Shown here: positions 33,189 through 42,041 of the stretch, in pieces
Position numbering within the stretch: the stretch's first letter is position 1
Layout of the letters: the number at the start of each line of letters is the position of its first letter
Assembly: GCF_038967635.1 (NCBI RefSeq)
Contig: NZ_CP152413.1
Span: 8,312,001-8,376,000, forward strand
Direction of reading: 5' to 3'
DNA: 64,000 nucleotides
From: Bradyrhizobium sp. B124
GTDB lineage: Bacteria > Pseudomonadota > Alphaproteobacteria > Rhizobiales > Xanthobacteraceae
Position numbers and translations under genes: made by a program
Notes under the pieces: generated by a model
What the model was told of the DNA's origin: nothing
The model's input: the letters and a program-made list of their open reading frames with translations, nothing else
Database searches by the model: none

Positions 33189-34280
33189 ATGTCGACGAAC
33201 AAGAAGACGGTGATGGATCGCCGCACCTTACTGCGTGCAGGCGCCGCTGCAGCTCTTGCCGCGCCGATCGGCGCCTATAGCGCGCAAGCGTTCGCGCCGC
33301 GCCCGGTCGCATCGGCGATCGACTTCTCCGAATTCCCGATCTGCAAGACCGCCTCCGATGCGCCGCCGCTGACGGGAGCGCCGCGCAAGCTGAAGCTGTC
33401 CTGGAACGCCGGCGCGGTTTGCCTCGCGCCGCTCCCGGTCGCGATCGACCATGGATTCTTCCAGAAGCAGAATCTCGACGTCGAGCTCGTCAACTATTCC
33501 GGCTCGACCGACCAACTGCTGGAGGCAATTGCCACCGGCAAGAGCGACGCCGGGCTCGGCATGGCGCTGCGCTGGTTGAAGCCGCTGGAACAGGGGTTCG
33601 ACGTCAAGATTGCCGCCGGCACCCATGGCGGCTGCATGCGCGTCCTGACCCGCACCAATTCCGGCGTCGGCAAGCTCGCCGACCTCAAGGGCAAGATCGT
33701 CGCGGTCGGCGATCTCGCCGGTCCCGACAAGAACTTCTTCTCGATCCAGCTCTCCAAGCTCGGCATCGACCCGGTGAGGGATGTCGACTGGCGCGCCTAT
33801 CCCGGCAATCTCCTGAACGTCGCGGTCGAGAAGGGCGAGGTGCAGGCCTTCCTGTCGTCCGACCCGCTGGCCTATCTCTGGCTGAAGGATGCGCAGTACA
33901 AGGAGGTCGCTTCCAACCTCGACGGCGAGTACCGCGACAAGAGCTGCTGCATCGTCGGCCTGCGCGGCAGTTTGGTGCGGGAAGAGCCGCACGTCGCGCG
34001 TGCCATCACCCAGGCGCTGCTCGATGCCGCGATGTTCACCTCGCAGAACCCGGACAAGGCGGCAAAATCGTTTCAGCCCTATGCGCCGAAGGCGGCGAGC
34101 CTCGCCGATCTCGAGGCGATGGCGCGCTACCACACCCATCATCATCATCCCACCGGCGAAGTGCTCAAGCGCGAGCTCAAGGGCTATGCCGACGACCTGA
34201 AATCGGTGCAGGTGTTCAAGCAGAGCACCGACACGGCCAAATTCGCGGAGCGGATCTATGTCGACGTATTCAGTGTCTGA
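33189..34280 (+). CDS. ABC binding protein of NitT/TauT type, Tat leader, first gene of organosulfur operon
   Basis: 363 residues. The leader DRRTLLRAGAAAALAAPIGA is twin-arginine-like. The mature domain is NMT1/TauA-SsuA type: LSWNAGAVCLAPLPVAIDHGFFQKQNLDVELV, AIATGKSDAGLGMALRWLKP, VAVGDLAGPDKNFF. Near the C-terminus it has the unusual His-rich stretch RYHTHHHHPTGE. I prefer ATG 33189 (AGGAG five bases upstream) over 33186. It overlaps the permease gene by 23 bases. The ligand is unknown; context suggests a sulfonate, sulfone or related sulfur compound. Confidence 0.85.
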   Translation: MSTNKKTVMDRRTLLRAGAAAALAAPIGAYSAQAFAPRPVASAIDFSEFPICKTASDAPPLTGAPRKLKLSWNAGAVCLAPLPVAIDHGFFQKQNLDVELVNYSGSTDQLLEAIATGKSDAGLGMALRWLKPLEQGFDVKIAAGTHGGCMRVLTRTNSGVGKLADLKGKIVAVGDLAGPDKNFFSIQLSKLGIDPVRDVDWRAYPGNLLNVAVEKGEVQAFLSSDPLAYLWLKDAQYKEVASNLDGEYRDKSCCIVGLRGSLVREEPHVARAITQALLDAAMFTSQNPDKAAKSFQPYAPKAASLADLEAMARYHTHHHHPTGEVLKRELKGYADDLKSVQVFKQSTDTAKFAERIYVDVFSV

Positions 34281-35274
34281 CACGACGGCCGCCGCCGCCC
34301 CGCGCGCCGCGGTCACGTTCTCGAACCTCTCCGGCAGCTACGGCGTTGGCCTCGCGGCAACCCTCGCCTGGCTCGCGTTCGGGCTGTCATGCCTCTATTG
34401 GCCCGATGTCGGCGACTGGTCGCGGACGGAATCGCTCGGCATCGGCGCGATCGTCATCGCAGCCTTTATCCTGTTTGGTACATTCAGCGCGGATTATCTC
34501 GGCAGTGCCGGGCAGGCGTTGCGCAAGCGCGCGCCATGGCTGGTGGCCTTCGGCGCCTTCGTCACGTTGTGGGAGGTCGCCACCGCGAAATTCGCCTGGC
34601 TGCCACTGCCGTTCTTTCCGCCGCCGCAGTCGATCCTCGAGGTCTATACCGACGATCTGCCAAAACTGCTCGACAGCGTGTTCGCCTCGATCAAGCTGCA
34701 GCTCGGCGGCTACATCATCGGCGCAACGGTCGGCTTCATCACGGGCGTCTCGATCGGCTGGTCGCAAAAGATCGGCTATTGGGTGCACCCGGTGCTGCGC
34801 TTCATCGGCCCGCTGCCGGCGACCGCCTGGCTGCCGATCGCGTTCTTCACCTTCCCGTCCAGCTGGAGCGCCTCGACCTTCCTGATCGCGCTCGCCACCG
34901 GCTTCCCGGTGACCGTCTTGACCTGGTCGGGTGTGGCGAGCGTCAGCAGCGCCTATTACGATGTCGCGCGCACGCTCGGCGCCAAGCCGTCGTTCCTGGT
35001 GCTGAAGGTCGCAATCCCGGCCGCGCTGCCGCACGTGTTCGTCGGCCTGTTCATGGGGCTCGGTTCGTCCTTTGCGGTGCTCGTGGTCGCCGAAATGATC
35101 GGCGTCAAGGCCGGGCTCGGCTGGTACCTGCAATGGGCGCAGGGCTGGGCGGCCTATGCCAACATGTATGCGGCGCTGATCGTGATGTCGCTGCTCTGCT
35201 CCGGCGCGATCACGCTGTTGTTCAGGACCCGTGACCGCCTGCTGGTCTGGCAGAAGGGTGTCGTCAAATGGTAG
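34258..35274 (+). CDS. Organosulfur-type ABC importer, permease (SsuC/TauC-like)
   Basis: 338 residues, longer than typical SsuC (about 260) because of two extra N-terminal spans (residues about 28-50 and 60-80). The core has the family blocks LLDSVFASIKLQLGGYIIGATVGF, and the EAA loop VARTLGAKPSFLVLKVAIPAALPHVFVG. It overlaps the genes on both sides (23 and 7 bases). Confidence 0.88.
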   Translation: MSTYSVSDTTAAAAPRAAVTFSNLSGSYGVGLAATLAWLAFGLSCLYWPDVGDWSRTESLGIGAIVIAAFILFGTFSADYLGSAGQALRKRAPWLVAFGAFVTLWEVATAKFAWLPLPFFPPPQSILEVYTDDLPKLLDSVFASIKLQLGGYIIGATVGFITGVSIGWSQKIGYWVHPVLRFIGPLPATAWLPIAFFTFPSSWSASTFLIALATGFPVTVLTWSGVASVSSAYYDVARTLGAKPSFLVLKVAIPAALPHVFVGLFMGLGSSFAVLVVAEMIGVKAGLGWYLQWAQGWAAYANMYAALIVMSLLCSGAITLLFRTRDRLLVWQKGVVKW

Positions 35275-36065
35275 TGCAGTCCGCCGCTGAAGCGATCACC
35301 TATCCCGCGGTAGGCGCTGAGCTGGACATCGAAGGCGTCAGCCATGCCTTCGATATCGACGGCGCCGTGCTGCCGGTGCTCGACAATGTGAACCTGTCGA
35401 TCGCGCCCGGCGAATTCGTCGCGCTGCTCGGCCCGTCCGGCTGCGGCAAGTCGACCTTGCTGCGACTGGTTGCGGGGCTCGAGAAGCCGCGCGGCGGCGC
35501 GCTGCGCGAGGATGAAGTCCGCATCAGCGGCCCGCATCCGTCGCGTGTCGTGGTGTTCCAGGACCCGACGCTGTTTCCGTGGCGCTCGGTGTGGGACAAT
35601 GTGGCGCTCGGGCTGGAAGCGCAGGGTATCCTGAAGGCGCAGCGGCACCGGGTCGACGCCGTGATCGAGCTGGTCGGCCTGTCCTCGTTCCGCAATGCCT
35701 ATCCGCACCAGCTCTCCGGCGGCATGGCGCAGCGCGTGGCGCTGGCGCGCGCGCTGGTCAATGATCCGAAGATCCTGGTGCTCGACGAGCCGCTCGGCAA
35801 GCTCGATTCGCTGACGCGGATCGCGATGCAGGCCGAGCTCGTGGCGTTGTGGCAGCGCAAGGGCTTCACCACGCTGCTGGTCACGCATGACGTCGAGGAG
35901 GCGCTGGTGCTCGCCAACCGCGTCATCGTGCTCTCCGATCGGCCGGCGCGGATCAAGGCTGATATCGCCGTCGCCCGGCCATACCCGCGGCATCGCGGCG
36001 ATCCCTATCTGGCCGATCTGCGCAGGCAGATCCTCGGGCTGCTCGGACTGGAGGCGACGTGGTGA
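35268..36065 (+). CDS. Organosulfur-type ABC importer, ATPase (SsuB/TauB-like)
   Basis: 265 residues with Walker A GPSGCGKST, signature LSGGMAQR, Walker B ILVLDEPLGKLD and switch ITHD-like VTHDVEE. This is the sulfonate/taurine/nitrate importer type (FQDPTLFPWRSVWDNV). ATG 35268 overlaps the permease gene by 7 bases; the stop overlaps the flavin-enzyme start by 4 (GTGA). Confidence 0.92.
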   Translation: MVVQSAAEAITYPAVGAELDIEGVSHAFDIDGAVLPVLDNVNLSIAPGEFVALLGPSGCGKSTLLRLVAGLEKPRGGALREDEVRISGPHPSRVVVFQDPTLFPWRSVWDNVALGLEAQGILKAQRHRVDAVIELVGLSSFRNAYPHQLSGGMAQRVALARALVNDPKILVLDEPLGKLDSLTRIAMQAELVALWQRKGFTTLLVTHDVEEALVLANRVIVLSDRPARIKADIAVARPYPRHRGDPYLADLRRQILGLLGLEATW

Positions 36066-37231
36066 CGACCGCCGCGAGGGAGCTGCCGCCGGCGAACCAG
36101 CCCGAGCACATCGCGCGCGCGTTGCGGCTTGCCGAGGTGTTTGCCGCGCGCGCCCCCGTACATGATCGCGACGCCAGCTTTCCCTTCGAGAATTTTGCTG
36201 ACCTGTCGCGCGAAGGCCTGCTGGCGCTGACCGTGCCCGTGGCGCTCGGCGGGGCCGGGGCGGGCGCGCGCGATGCCACGCGCGTGCTCGGCATCATCGG
36301 CAAGGCCGATCCATCGACCGCGCTGGTGCTGTCGATGCATTACATCCAGCATCTGGTGATGGCGCGCAGCACGCGCTGGCCCGGCCGTCTGGCGCGCAAG
36401 CTCGCCAAGGAAACGGTCGAGGGCGTGGCGCTGATCAACGCGTTGCGCGTCGAGCCCGAGCTCGGCTCGCCCGCGCGCGGCGGCCTGCCGGCGACCACGG
36501 CGCGCCGCACCCAAACCGGCTGGCGGCTGACCGGCCGCAAAATCTATTCGACCGGCGCGCCGATCCTGAAATGGTATTCGGTCTGGGCGAAGACCGACGA
36601 GCCGGAGACCCGCGTCGGTTTGTTTCTGGTTCCAGCCGGATTGCCGGGAACGCGGATCGAGGAAACCTGGGATCATCTCGGCCTGCGCGCCAGCGGCAGC
36701 CACACCGTGATCTTCGACGACGTCGTGTTTCCGCTGGATTCTGAGATCGACGTTCGCAGGCCAGACGACTGGAAGGTTCCTGACGTCACCCAGGCGACCG
36801 TGCATGCGATCTTCGTCGCCGCGATCTATGACGGCATCGCCCGCGCGGCGCGCGACTGGCTGGTCAAATTCCTGAAGGAACGGGTACCCGCCAATCTCGG
36901 CGCGCCGCTGGCGACGCTGCCGCGCATGCAGGAGGTCGTCGGCGGCATCGAGGCCCGGCTTGCCGTCAATGCCCGCCTGATCGACAGCTTCGCCGCCGAT
37001 TTCGATAACGGCTTCCCGCTGTCCGCGATCGAGTCTAACATCATCAAGCTGACGGTGACCAATAACGCCGCAGCAGTGGTGGAGGATGCCTTGTCGCTGA
37101 CCAGCAATCACGGCCTGTCGCGAACCAATCCCCTGGAGCGGCATTACCGTGACGTGCTGTGCGGCCGCGTCCATACCCCGCAAGACGATGCCACCCGTGT
37201 CTCCGCCGGACGCTCCGTGCTGGGCGTCTGA
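36062..37231 (+). CDS. Acyl-CoA-dehydrogenase-type flavoprotein (SfnB/DszC-like)
   Basis: 389 residues of the acyl-CoA dehydrogenase fold: LTVPVALGGAGAG, the substrate/flavin segment FSTGAPIL-like YSTGAPILKWYSVWAKT, WDHLGLRASGSHTVIFDDV, and C-terminal NPLERHYRDVLCGRVHTP. The last block, together with a sulfonate importer and an SsuD-like enzyme, points to the SfnB/DszC group of FMN-dependent sulfone or amine monooxygenases and not to fatty-acid oxidation. GTG 36062 (or 36059) overlaps the ATPase stop. Confidence 0.82.
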   Translation: MTTAARELPPANQPEHIARALRLAEVFAARAPVHDRDASFPFENFADLSREGLLALTVPVALGGAGAGARDATRVLGIIGKADPSTALVLSMHYIQHLVMARSTRWPGRLARKLAKETVEGVALINALRVEPELGSPARGGLPATTARRTQTGWRLTGRKIYSTGAPILKWYSVWAKTDEPETRVGLFLVPAGLPGTRIEETWDHLGLRASGSHTVIFDDVVFPLDSEIDVRRPDDWKVPDVTQATVHAIFVAAIYDGIARAARDWLVKFLKERVPANLGAPLATLPRMQEVVGGIEARLAVNARLIDSFAADFDNGFPLSAIESNIIKLTVTNNAAAVVEDALSLTSNHGLSRTNPLERHYRDVLCGRVHTPQDDATRVSAGRSVLGV

Positions 37232-37264
37232 AAACAACAGCCAACAACAACGGAGTTGTCAGTT

Positions 37265-38359
37265 ATGCCGGTCGAGTTCATCGGCTTCATCACCAACAAC
37301 AATGCCTCCGAGACCATTGTCCGGTCAGGCCCGGTGCTCGATCCGCCCTATATCGAGACCGTCGCCAAGGCCCATGAGCTGGCCGGCTTCGATCGCGCGC
37401 TGCTGGCGTTCCACTCGACCACGCCGGACGCGCTGCAGGTCGCGCAGCACGTCCTGACCATCACCAAGCAGCTCAAGGTGATGATCGCGCAGCGCCCGGG
37501 CTTCACCGCGCCGACGCTCCTGGCGCGCCAGCTTGCGACGCTGGATCAGTTCTATGGCGGCCGCGTCTCGCTGCACGTCATCACCGGCGGCAACGCCATC
37601 GAGCTGCGCCAGGACGGCAACACGCTCGACGACAAGGACGAGCGCTACGCCCGCACCAGCGAATTCCTCGACGTGGTGCGGCTGGAATGGACCAGCGAGA
37701 AGCCGTTCAACTACAGCGGCAAGTATTACAGCGTCGAGAACGGCTTCTCGCAGGTGAAGCCGTTGCAGAAGGGCGGCATCTACACCTTCGTCGGCGGCGG
37801 CTCGGACGCCGCGGTCGAGGTCGCGGGCAAGCATGCGGACACCTTCGCGCTGTGGGGTGAATCCTACGCCCAGGTGCGCGACGTCACCGCGCGGGTGCGC
37901 GCAGCGGCTGCCAAGCACGGCCGCCCAACGCCGCGCTTCAGCCTGTCGGTACGGCCGATCCTGGCCGACACCGAGGAGAAGGCGTGGGCGAAGGCGGAGC
38001 ATATCCTCGCGCGCGCCACCGCGCTGCAGGACCAGACCGGCTACCGCCGGCCCAATCACGCGACCGATGGCGCCAAGCGGCTCCTGGCGCTCGCCGATCA
38101 GGGCACGCGGATCGACAAGCGGCTGTGGACCGAGATCGCAAAGCTCACCGGCGCCAACAGCAACACCACCGCGCTGGTCGGTACGCCCGAGCAGGTCGCC
38201 GAAGTGTTCGCCGACTACTACGATCTCGGCGTCAGCCACTTCCTGATCCGCGGCTTCGATCCGCTGGTCGATGCCATCGACTACGGCCGCGAGCTGATCC
38301 CGCTGACCCGCAAGCTGATCGAAGCGCGCGACCAGCAGCGGGGGATTGCCGCCGAATGA
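37265..38359 (+). CDS. SsuD-like FMNH2-dependent monooxygenase (LLM class)
   Basis: 364 residues of the bacterial-luciferase-like family, close to alkanesulfonate monooxygenase in length and motifs: EFIGFITNNNASET, ALLAFHSTTPDAL, MIAQRPGFTAPTLLARQLATLDQ, GGRVSLHVITGGN, DERYARTSEFLDVVRLEWT. It would desulfonate or oxygenate the imported compound using reduced FMN from a reductase that is not in the window. ATG 37265 with CGGAG upstream; the 3' end overlaps the next gene by 4 bases. Confidence 0.86.
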   Translation: MPVEFIGFITNNNASETIVRSGPVLDPPYIETVAKAHELAGFDRALLAFHSTTPDALQVAQHVLTITKQLKVMIAQRPGFTAPTLLARQLATLDQFYGGRVSLHVITGGNAIELRQDGNTLDDKDERYARTSEFLDVVRLEWTSEKPFNYSGKYYSVENGFSQVKPLQKGGIYTFVGGGSDAAVEVAGKHADTFALWGESYAQVRDVTARVRAAAAKHGRPTPRFSLSVRPILADTEEKAWAKAEHILARATALQDQTGYRRPNHATDGAKRLLALADQGTRIDKRLWTEIAKLTGANSNTTALVGTPEQVAEVFADYYDLGVSHFLIRGFDPLVDAIDYGRELIPLTRKLIEARDQQRGIAAE

Positions 38360-39297
38360 TCCGTCTCATTGTCGCGGCGGCGCTTGCGCTCGCCGCCATC
38401 GACGCGGCCGTCGCGCAGACCACGCTGCGCGTCGGCGACCAGAAGGGCAATTCGCAGGCCGTGATGGAAGCGGCCGGCGTGCTCAAGGACGTTCCCTACA
38501 AGATCGAGTGGAAGGAGTTCGCCGCCGCGGCGCCGCTTCTGGAGGCGCTCGGGGCCGGTGCGATCGACACTGGTCTCGTCGGCGACGCGCCGTTCACGTT
38601 CGCGGCGGCCGCCAAAATTCCGGTGAAGGCGATCGCGGCCGTGCGGCAGTCGCGCGACGGGCTTGCGGTCGTGGTGCCGGAGAATTCTCCGATCAAGAGC
38701 TTCGACGATCTGCGCGGCAAGAAGATCGCAACCGGCCGGGGCTCGATCGGCCATCAGCTGATCCTGGCCGCGCTGGAATCGAAGGGCTGGCAGGCGAGCG
38801 ACGTGCAGATCGTGTTCCTGGCGCCGTCGGATGCCAAGGTTGCCTACACGCAAGGCTCGGTCGATGCCTGGTCGACCTGGGAGCCCTATGTCAGCCAGGA
38901 AGAAGTGCTGTTCAAGTCGCGCCGCGTCATCACGGCCGACGGCATCACGCCCGGCCTCGGCTTCCAGGTCGCGACGCCGGATGCGATCAAGGACAAGCGC
39001 GCCGAGCTCGAGGATTTCGTGCGGCGCCTCGCGGCGGCGCGCGCATGGTCGCAGAGCAATGTCGAAGGCTACGCTGCGACCTGGGGCAGGCTGATGAACA
39101 TCCCGCCCGCGGTGCCGCTGAACTGGCTGACGCGGGCCAAGATCCGCATCGCGCCGATCGACGACAGCGTGGTGGCCGACGAGCAGAAGACCATCGATCT
39201 CTACGACCGCTGGGGCCTGATCCGGCAGAAGATCAACGCCGCCGACATCGTCGATCGCTCGTTTGCAGCGGCGGTGGAGAAGGGCGCCGGGCTGTAG
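38356..39297 (+). CDS. SsuA-like sulfonate/organosulfur ABC binding protein
   Basis: 313 residues with a Sec leader (MIRLIVAAALALAAIDAAVA, cleavage before QTTLR). Domain motifs: RVGDQKGNSQAVMEAAG, PYKIEWKEFAAAAPLLEALGAGAIDTGLVGDAPF, WSTWEPYVSQEEV. ATG 38356 overlaps the SsuD-like stop (ATGA). It is a paralogue of the solitary protein at 31727-32719. So the operon carries two binding proteins of different subfamilies. Confidence 0.88.
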   Translation: MIRLIVAAALALAAIDAAVAQTTLRVGDQKGNSQAVMEAAGVLKDVPYKIEWKEFAAAAPLLEALGAGAIDTGLVGDAPFTFAAAAKIPVKAIAAVRQSRDGLAVVVPENSPIKSFDDLRGKKIATGRGSIGHQLILAALESKGWQASDVQIVFLAPSDAKVAYTQGSVDAWSTWEPYVSQEEVLFKSRRVITADGITPGLGFQVATPDAIKDKRAELEDFVRRLAAARAWSQSNVEGYAATWGRLMNIPPAVPLNWLTRAKIRIAPIDDSVVADEQKTIDLYDRWGLIRQKINAADIVDRSFAAAVEKGAGL

Positions 39298-39326
39298 GCA
39301 ATTTGCAAGCGACGCCAAACATTCAG

Positions 39327-39450
39327 CGTCGTCCTGGCGAAAGCCAGGACCCATTACCCCGGATGCTAGTTTTTGTAGGACGCTGAGGCCGCGATCCCGC
39401 TCACCATCAAATTCGGTGGTAATGGGTCCTGGCTTTCGCCAGGACGACGG
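39327..39450. repeat. Inverted-repeat element, family D, copy 1
   Basis: A 124-base element. The ends CGTCGTCCTGGCGAAAGCC and GGCTTTCGCCAGGACGACG are exact inverted repeats continuing through AGGACCCATTACC and GGTAATGGGTCCT. The middle (GACGCTGAGGCCGCGATCCC) is shared with the copy at 63707-63830. The remainder of the gap (39451-39720) shows nothing I can name. Confidence 0.92.
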
Positions 39451-39720
39451 GCGTGAGGGCTTACGCATTCTGAAGAGGCGACCGCTGCAAGCGGGAGATG
39501 TGGACCATCTGCGCGGAAGCGGTTCAACGTCGCACGATTGCACCGCTAACGAACCCGTGATCTCGAAAACATCCATTCGTCCGCAGGCCGCTGCGCGGCA
39601 AGGATTTTCCCCTCTTCGCGCATTCCAAAACCGCAACGTTGCTATTTTCGCCGCGGCCTTGCCGCACCCACCGGCGCTGCCAAGATCAAACGGAGGAACA
39701 ATCGAGTCCGGGAGATCACC

Positions 39721-40566
39721 GTGGGCCTTCAAGAAACTCGCATCGAGTCGCTGCCGTTTGTGACCGCTGAACTGAATTATCTCGCGCCGACGCCGGGCAA
39801 GCCCCGAACTTACGCTTTCGATCCGCCGCCCGGCGAACCCAAATCCACTGCACTGCCCGAAGCTCACAATGTCCCGATCTTTGACGGGCGTCTGATCGCC
39901 GACAGCTTCTCGCTCGACCGCGAGGGCTTTGCGCTGGTCAAGCATCCGACCTTCGTGAAGGACTATTACGACGACAACGAAGTCCGCAACGTTTACTACC
40001 CGGCCGTCGAAGCCTTCCTCAAGGCGACGCTGAAGGCGGATCGCGTCTTCATCTTCGATCACACCGTGCGCAAGCGTGTCGAGGGTGCGGCTGATATCCG
40101 CGGCGGCGGCCCGCGCCAGCCCGCCACCCGCGTCCATGTCGACCAGACCGCCGTTTCCGGCCACAACAGGGTGTTCGAGCACTTGCCCGACGAGGCCGAG
40201 CAACTCGTCAAGGGCCGCGTCCAGGTGATCAATCTGTGGCGTCCGATCCGCGGCCCCTTGCGCGATTCACCGCTTGCGATGGCCGACGGCACCACGGTTG
40301 CCCCGGAGGATCTGATCGCATCCGACCTGATCTACCCGAACCGCAGCGGCGAGACCTATTCGGTGAAGTACAATCCGAACCATCGCTGGTTCTACATTCC
40401 CGAGATGACGCCGGACGAGGCGATCCTGCTGAAATGCTACGACTCGGCGACAGACGGCCGGACGCGGTTCGGACCGCACACCGCCTTCGTCGATCCGACC
40501 ACGCCTGCGGATGCGGCGCCGCGCGAGAGCATCGAGCTCCGCACGCTGGTGTTCCATAAGCAGTAA
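39721..40566 (+). CDS. CmcJ/NvfI-family putative Fe(II)/2-oxoglutarate-type oxygenase
   Basis: 281 residues matching the CmcJ/NvfI (7-alpha-cephem-methoxylase P8-related, AsaB-like) family: FIFDHTVRKR, RVHVDQT with the HxD metal pair H139/D141, QVINLWRPIRGPLRDSPLAMAD, and CYDSATDGRTRFGPHTAF, which supplies the distal His. GTG 39721 has GGGAG seven bases upstream. Proteins of this family are usual in fungi and sporadic in bacteria; the substrate is unknown. It follows the organosulfur operon on the same strand but is separated by 420 bases. Confidence 0.82.
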   Translation: MGLQETRIESLPFVTAELNYLAPTPGKPRTYAFDPPPGEPKSTALPEAHNVPIFDGRLIADSFSLDREGFALVKHPTFVKDYYDDNEVRNVYYPAVEAFLKATLKADRVFIFDHTVRKRVEGAADIRGGGPRQPATRVHVDQTAVSGHNRVFEHLPDEAEQLVKGRVQVINLWRPIRGPLRDSPLAMADGTTVAPEDLIASDLIYPNRSGETYSVKYNPNHRWFYIPEMTPDEAILLKCYDSATDGRTRFGPHTAFVDPTTPADAAPRESIELRTLVFHKQ

Positions 40567-40588
40567 GGGGCGCGCTTCCCATAAATTC

Positions 40589-40703
40589 GTCATGCCCGGG
40601 CTGAAGCGCGAAGCGCGTCTTCGCGCGGATGTCCCGCGCATCCACGTCTTCGGCTTCGCGTGAAGAAAGACGTGGATCGCCGGGACAAGCCCGGCGATGA
40701 CAG
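40589..40703. repeat. Inverted-repeat element, family E (GTCATGCCCGGGC type)
   Basis: The gap 40567-40787 contains TCATGCCCGGGC...GCATCCACGTCTT, facing AAGACGTGGATCGCCGGGACAAGCCCGGCGATGA. The pairs are CCACGTCTT/AAGACGTGG and a GCCCGG arm. It is a long imperfect hairpin of a class I know from Bradyrhizobium intergenic DNA. Confidence 0.78.
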
Positions 40704-40787
40704 CATCGCGGGCGTTGCCCCCAAACTTGGCACCATCAGCCCAATAATGTTACGCCCGTCCCCCAACTGCTTGGGGAAGGGCGATTC

Positions 40788-42041
40788 ATGGACGGCGTGG
40801 TGACGAAGGAAGCAGCGGGGATCGGGTTCCGCGCCCTGGTTCTTGCGCTTCTGGCATTGGGCTCTGGTCACATGCTGTCGACGCTGCTGCGCACGATCCC
40901 GGCGATCAGCCTCGATCTGATGGCGCGAGATTTCGGCACCTCGCCGCAGGCGCTGGCGAGCCTCACCTCGATCTATCACTTCTCCTTTGCCGCCTCGCAG
41001 ATCCCGGTCGGCGCCGCGATGGACCGTTTCGGCGTGCGGCCGGTGTCGCTGAGCCTTCTCGGAGGTACCGTGGTCGGGACGCTGGTCTCGGCGCTCGCCA
41101 CGGGTCCCGCGAGCTTCGTGCTCGGGCAACTGATGCTCGGCATCGCCACCTCGGGCATGCTGATGTGCCCGATGACGCTGGCCGCCAAGCAGATGTCGGC
41201 GGCGAAGTTCGGACTGTGGTCCGGCCTGATCCTCTCGATCGGCAATATCGGCATGCTGCTGTCGGCAAGCCCGCTGGCCTTCGTGGTCGATCAGTTCGGC
41301 TGGCGCGCCGGCTTCTGGGGCTCGGCCGGCTTCGGCATTGTGGTGCTGATCGCGGTATTCGCGCTGGTGCCACGGCAGCCGGCGGCGCATGCGGATGATT
41401 CCTCACCCTTGCAGCAGATGGCCGAGGTGCTGCGGCTCGGCCTGTCGCGCGGCCTGCGCGGACTGATCGCGCTGTCGCTGGTGTCGCTCGGTGCCTCGCT
41501 GGTGCTGCGCGGCCTGTGGGGTGGGCCGTGGCTGATGGATGTGAAGGGCCTGAGCCGCATCGAGGCCGGCAATGTGCTCGGCCTGTTCACGCTGGCGATG
41601 ATCATTGGCCCGGCCTGTATCGGCGCGATCGATCGCAAGTTCGGGCATCGCCGCACCATGGTGGCGTCGACCCATGCCGTCGCCGCGCTGCTGCTGGTGC
41701 TGATGGCCGCCGGCGCGCCGCATTTGGCGGTCTCGAACCTGCTCGGCGTCGCCGTGATGCCGGTGCGGTATGATCTCGTGCTGCTGATCCTGATCGGGTT
41801 TGCGACCTCGGCGCAGCCGCTGATCTACGGCATGACGCGGCAGCTCGTCGACGCCCAGAACACCGGCAAGGCGCTGTCGTCGGTCAATCTCGCTTTCTTC
41901 CTCGGCGCGGCGCTGCTGCAATTCAGCACCGCCGGCGTTGCGGCGCTGTTCGGGCTGCCCGCGGTGCTGCTGTTCGTCGCCGGCGCCCTGGTGATCGGGA
42001 TCGTGCTGTTCCTGACCTATACGCGGCCTTCCGCGGCCTAG
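40788..42041 (+). CDS. MFS transporter
   Basis: 417 residues with about 12 membrane spans. The loop 2-3 region PVGAAMDRFGVRPVSLSLLGG is the MFS signature. A central hydrophilic loop (PRQPAAHADDSSPLQQMAEVL) divides two six-span halves. It resembles the nitrate/nitrite- or aromatic-acid-like prokaryotic MFS groups, but the substrate cannot be read from sequence. Its TAG shares CTAG with the convergent anti-sigma gene stop (overlap of 3 bases). Confidence 0.85.
   Translation: MDGVVTKEAAGIGFRALVLALLALGSGHMLSTLLRTIPAISLDLMARDFGTSPQALASLTSIYHFSFAASQIPVGAAMDRFGVRPVSLSLLGGTVVGTLVSALATGPASFVLGQLMLGIATSGMLMCPMTLAAKQMSAAKFGLWSGLILSIGNIGMLLSASPLAFVVDQFGWRAGFWGSAGFGIVVLIAVFALVPRQPAAHADDSSPLQQMAEVLRLGLSRGLRGLIALSLVSLGASLVLRGLWGGPWLMDVKGLSRIEAGNVLGLFTLAMIIGPACIGAIDRKFGHRRTMVASTHAVAALLLVLMAAGAPHLAVSNLLGVAVMPVRYDLVLLILIGFATSAQPLIYGMTRQLVDAQNTGKALSSVNLAFFLGAALLQFSTAGVAALFGLPAVLLFVAGALVIGIVLFLTYTRPSAA

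Noticed and set aside
38281..40203. A 640-codon open frame on the minus strand across the binding protein, a repeat and the CmcJ-like gene
   Set aside because: It crosses two real genes and an intergenic repeat, and has low-complexity composition; a shadow frame.
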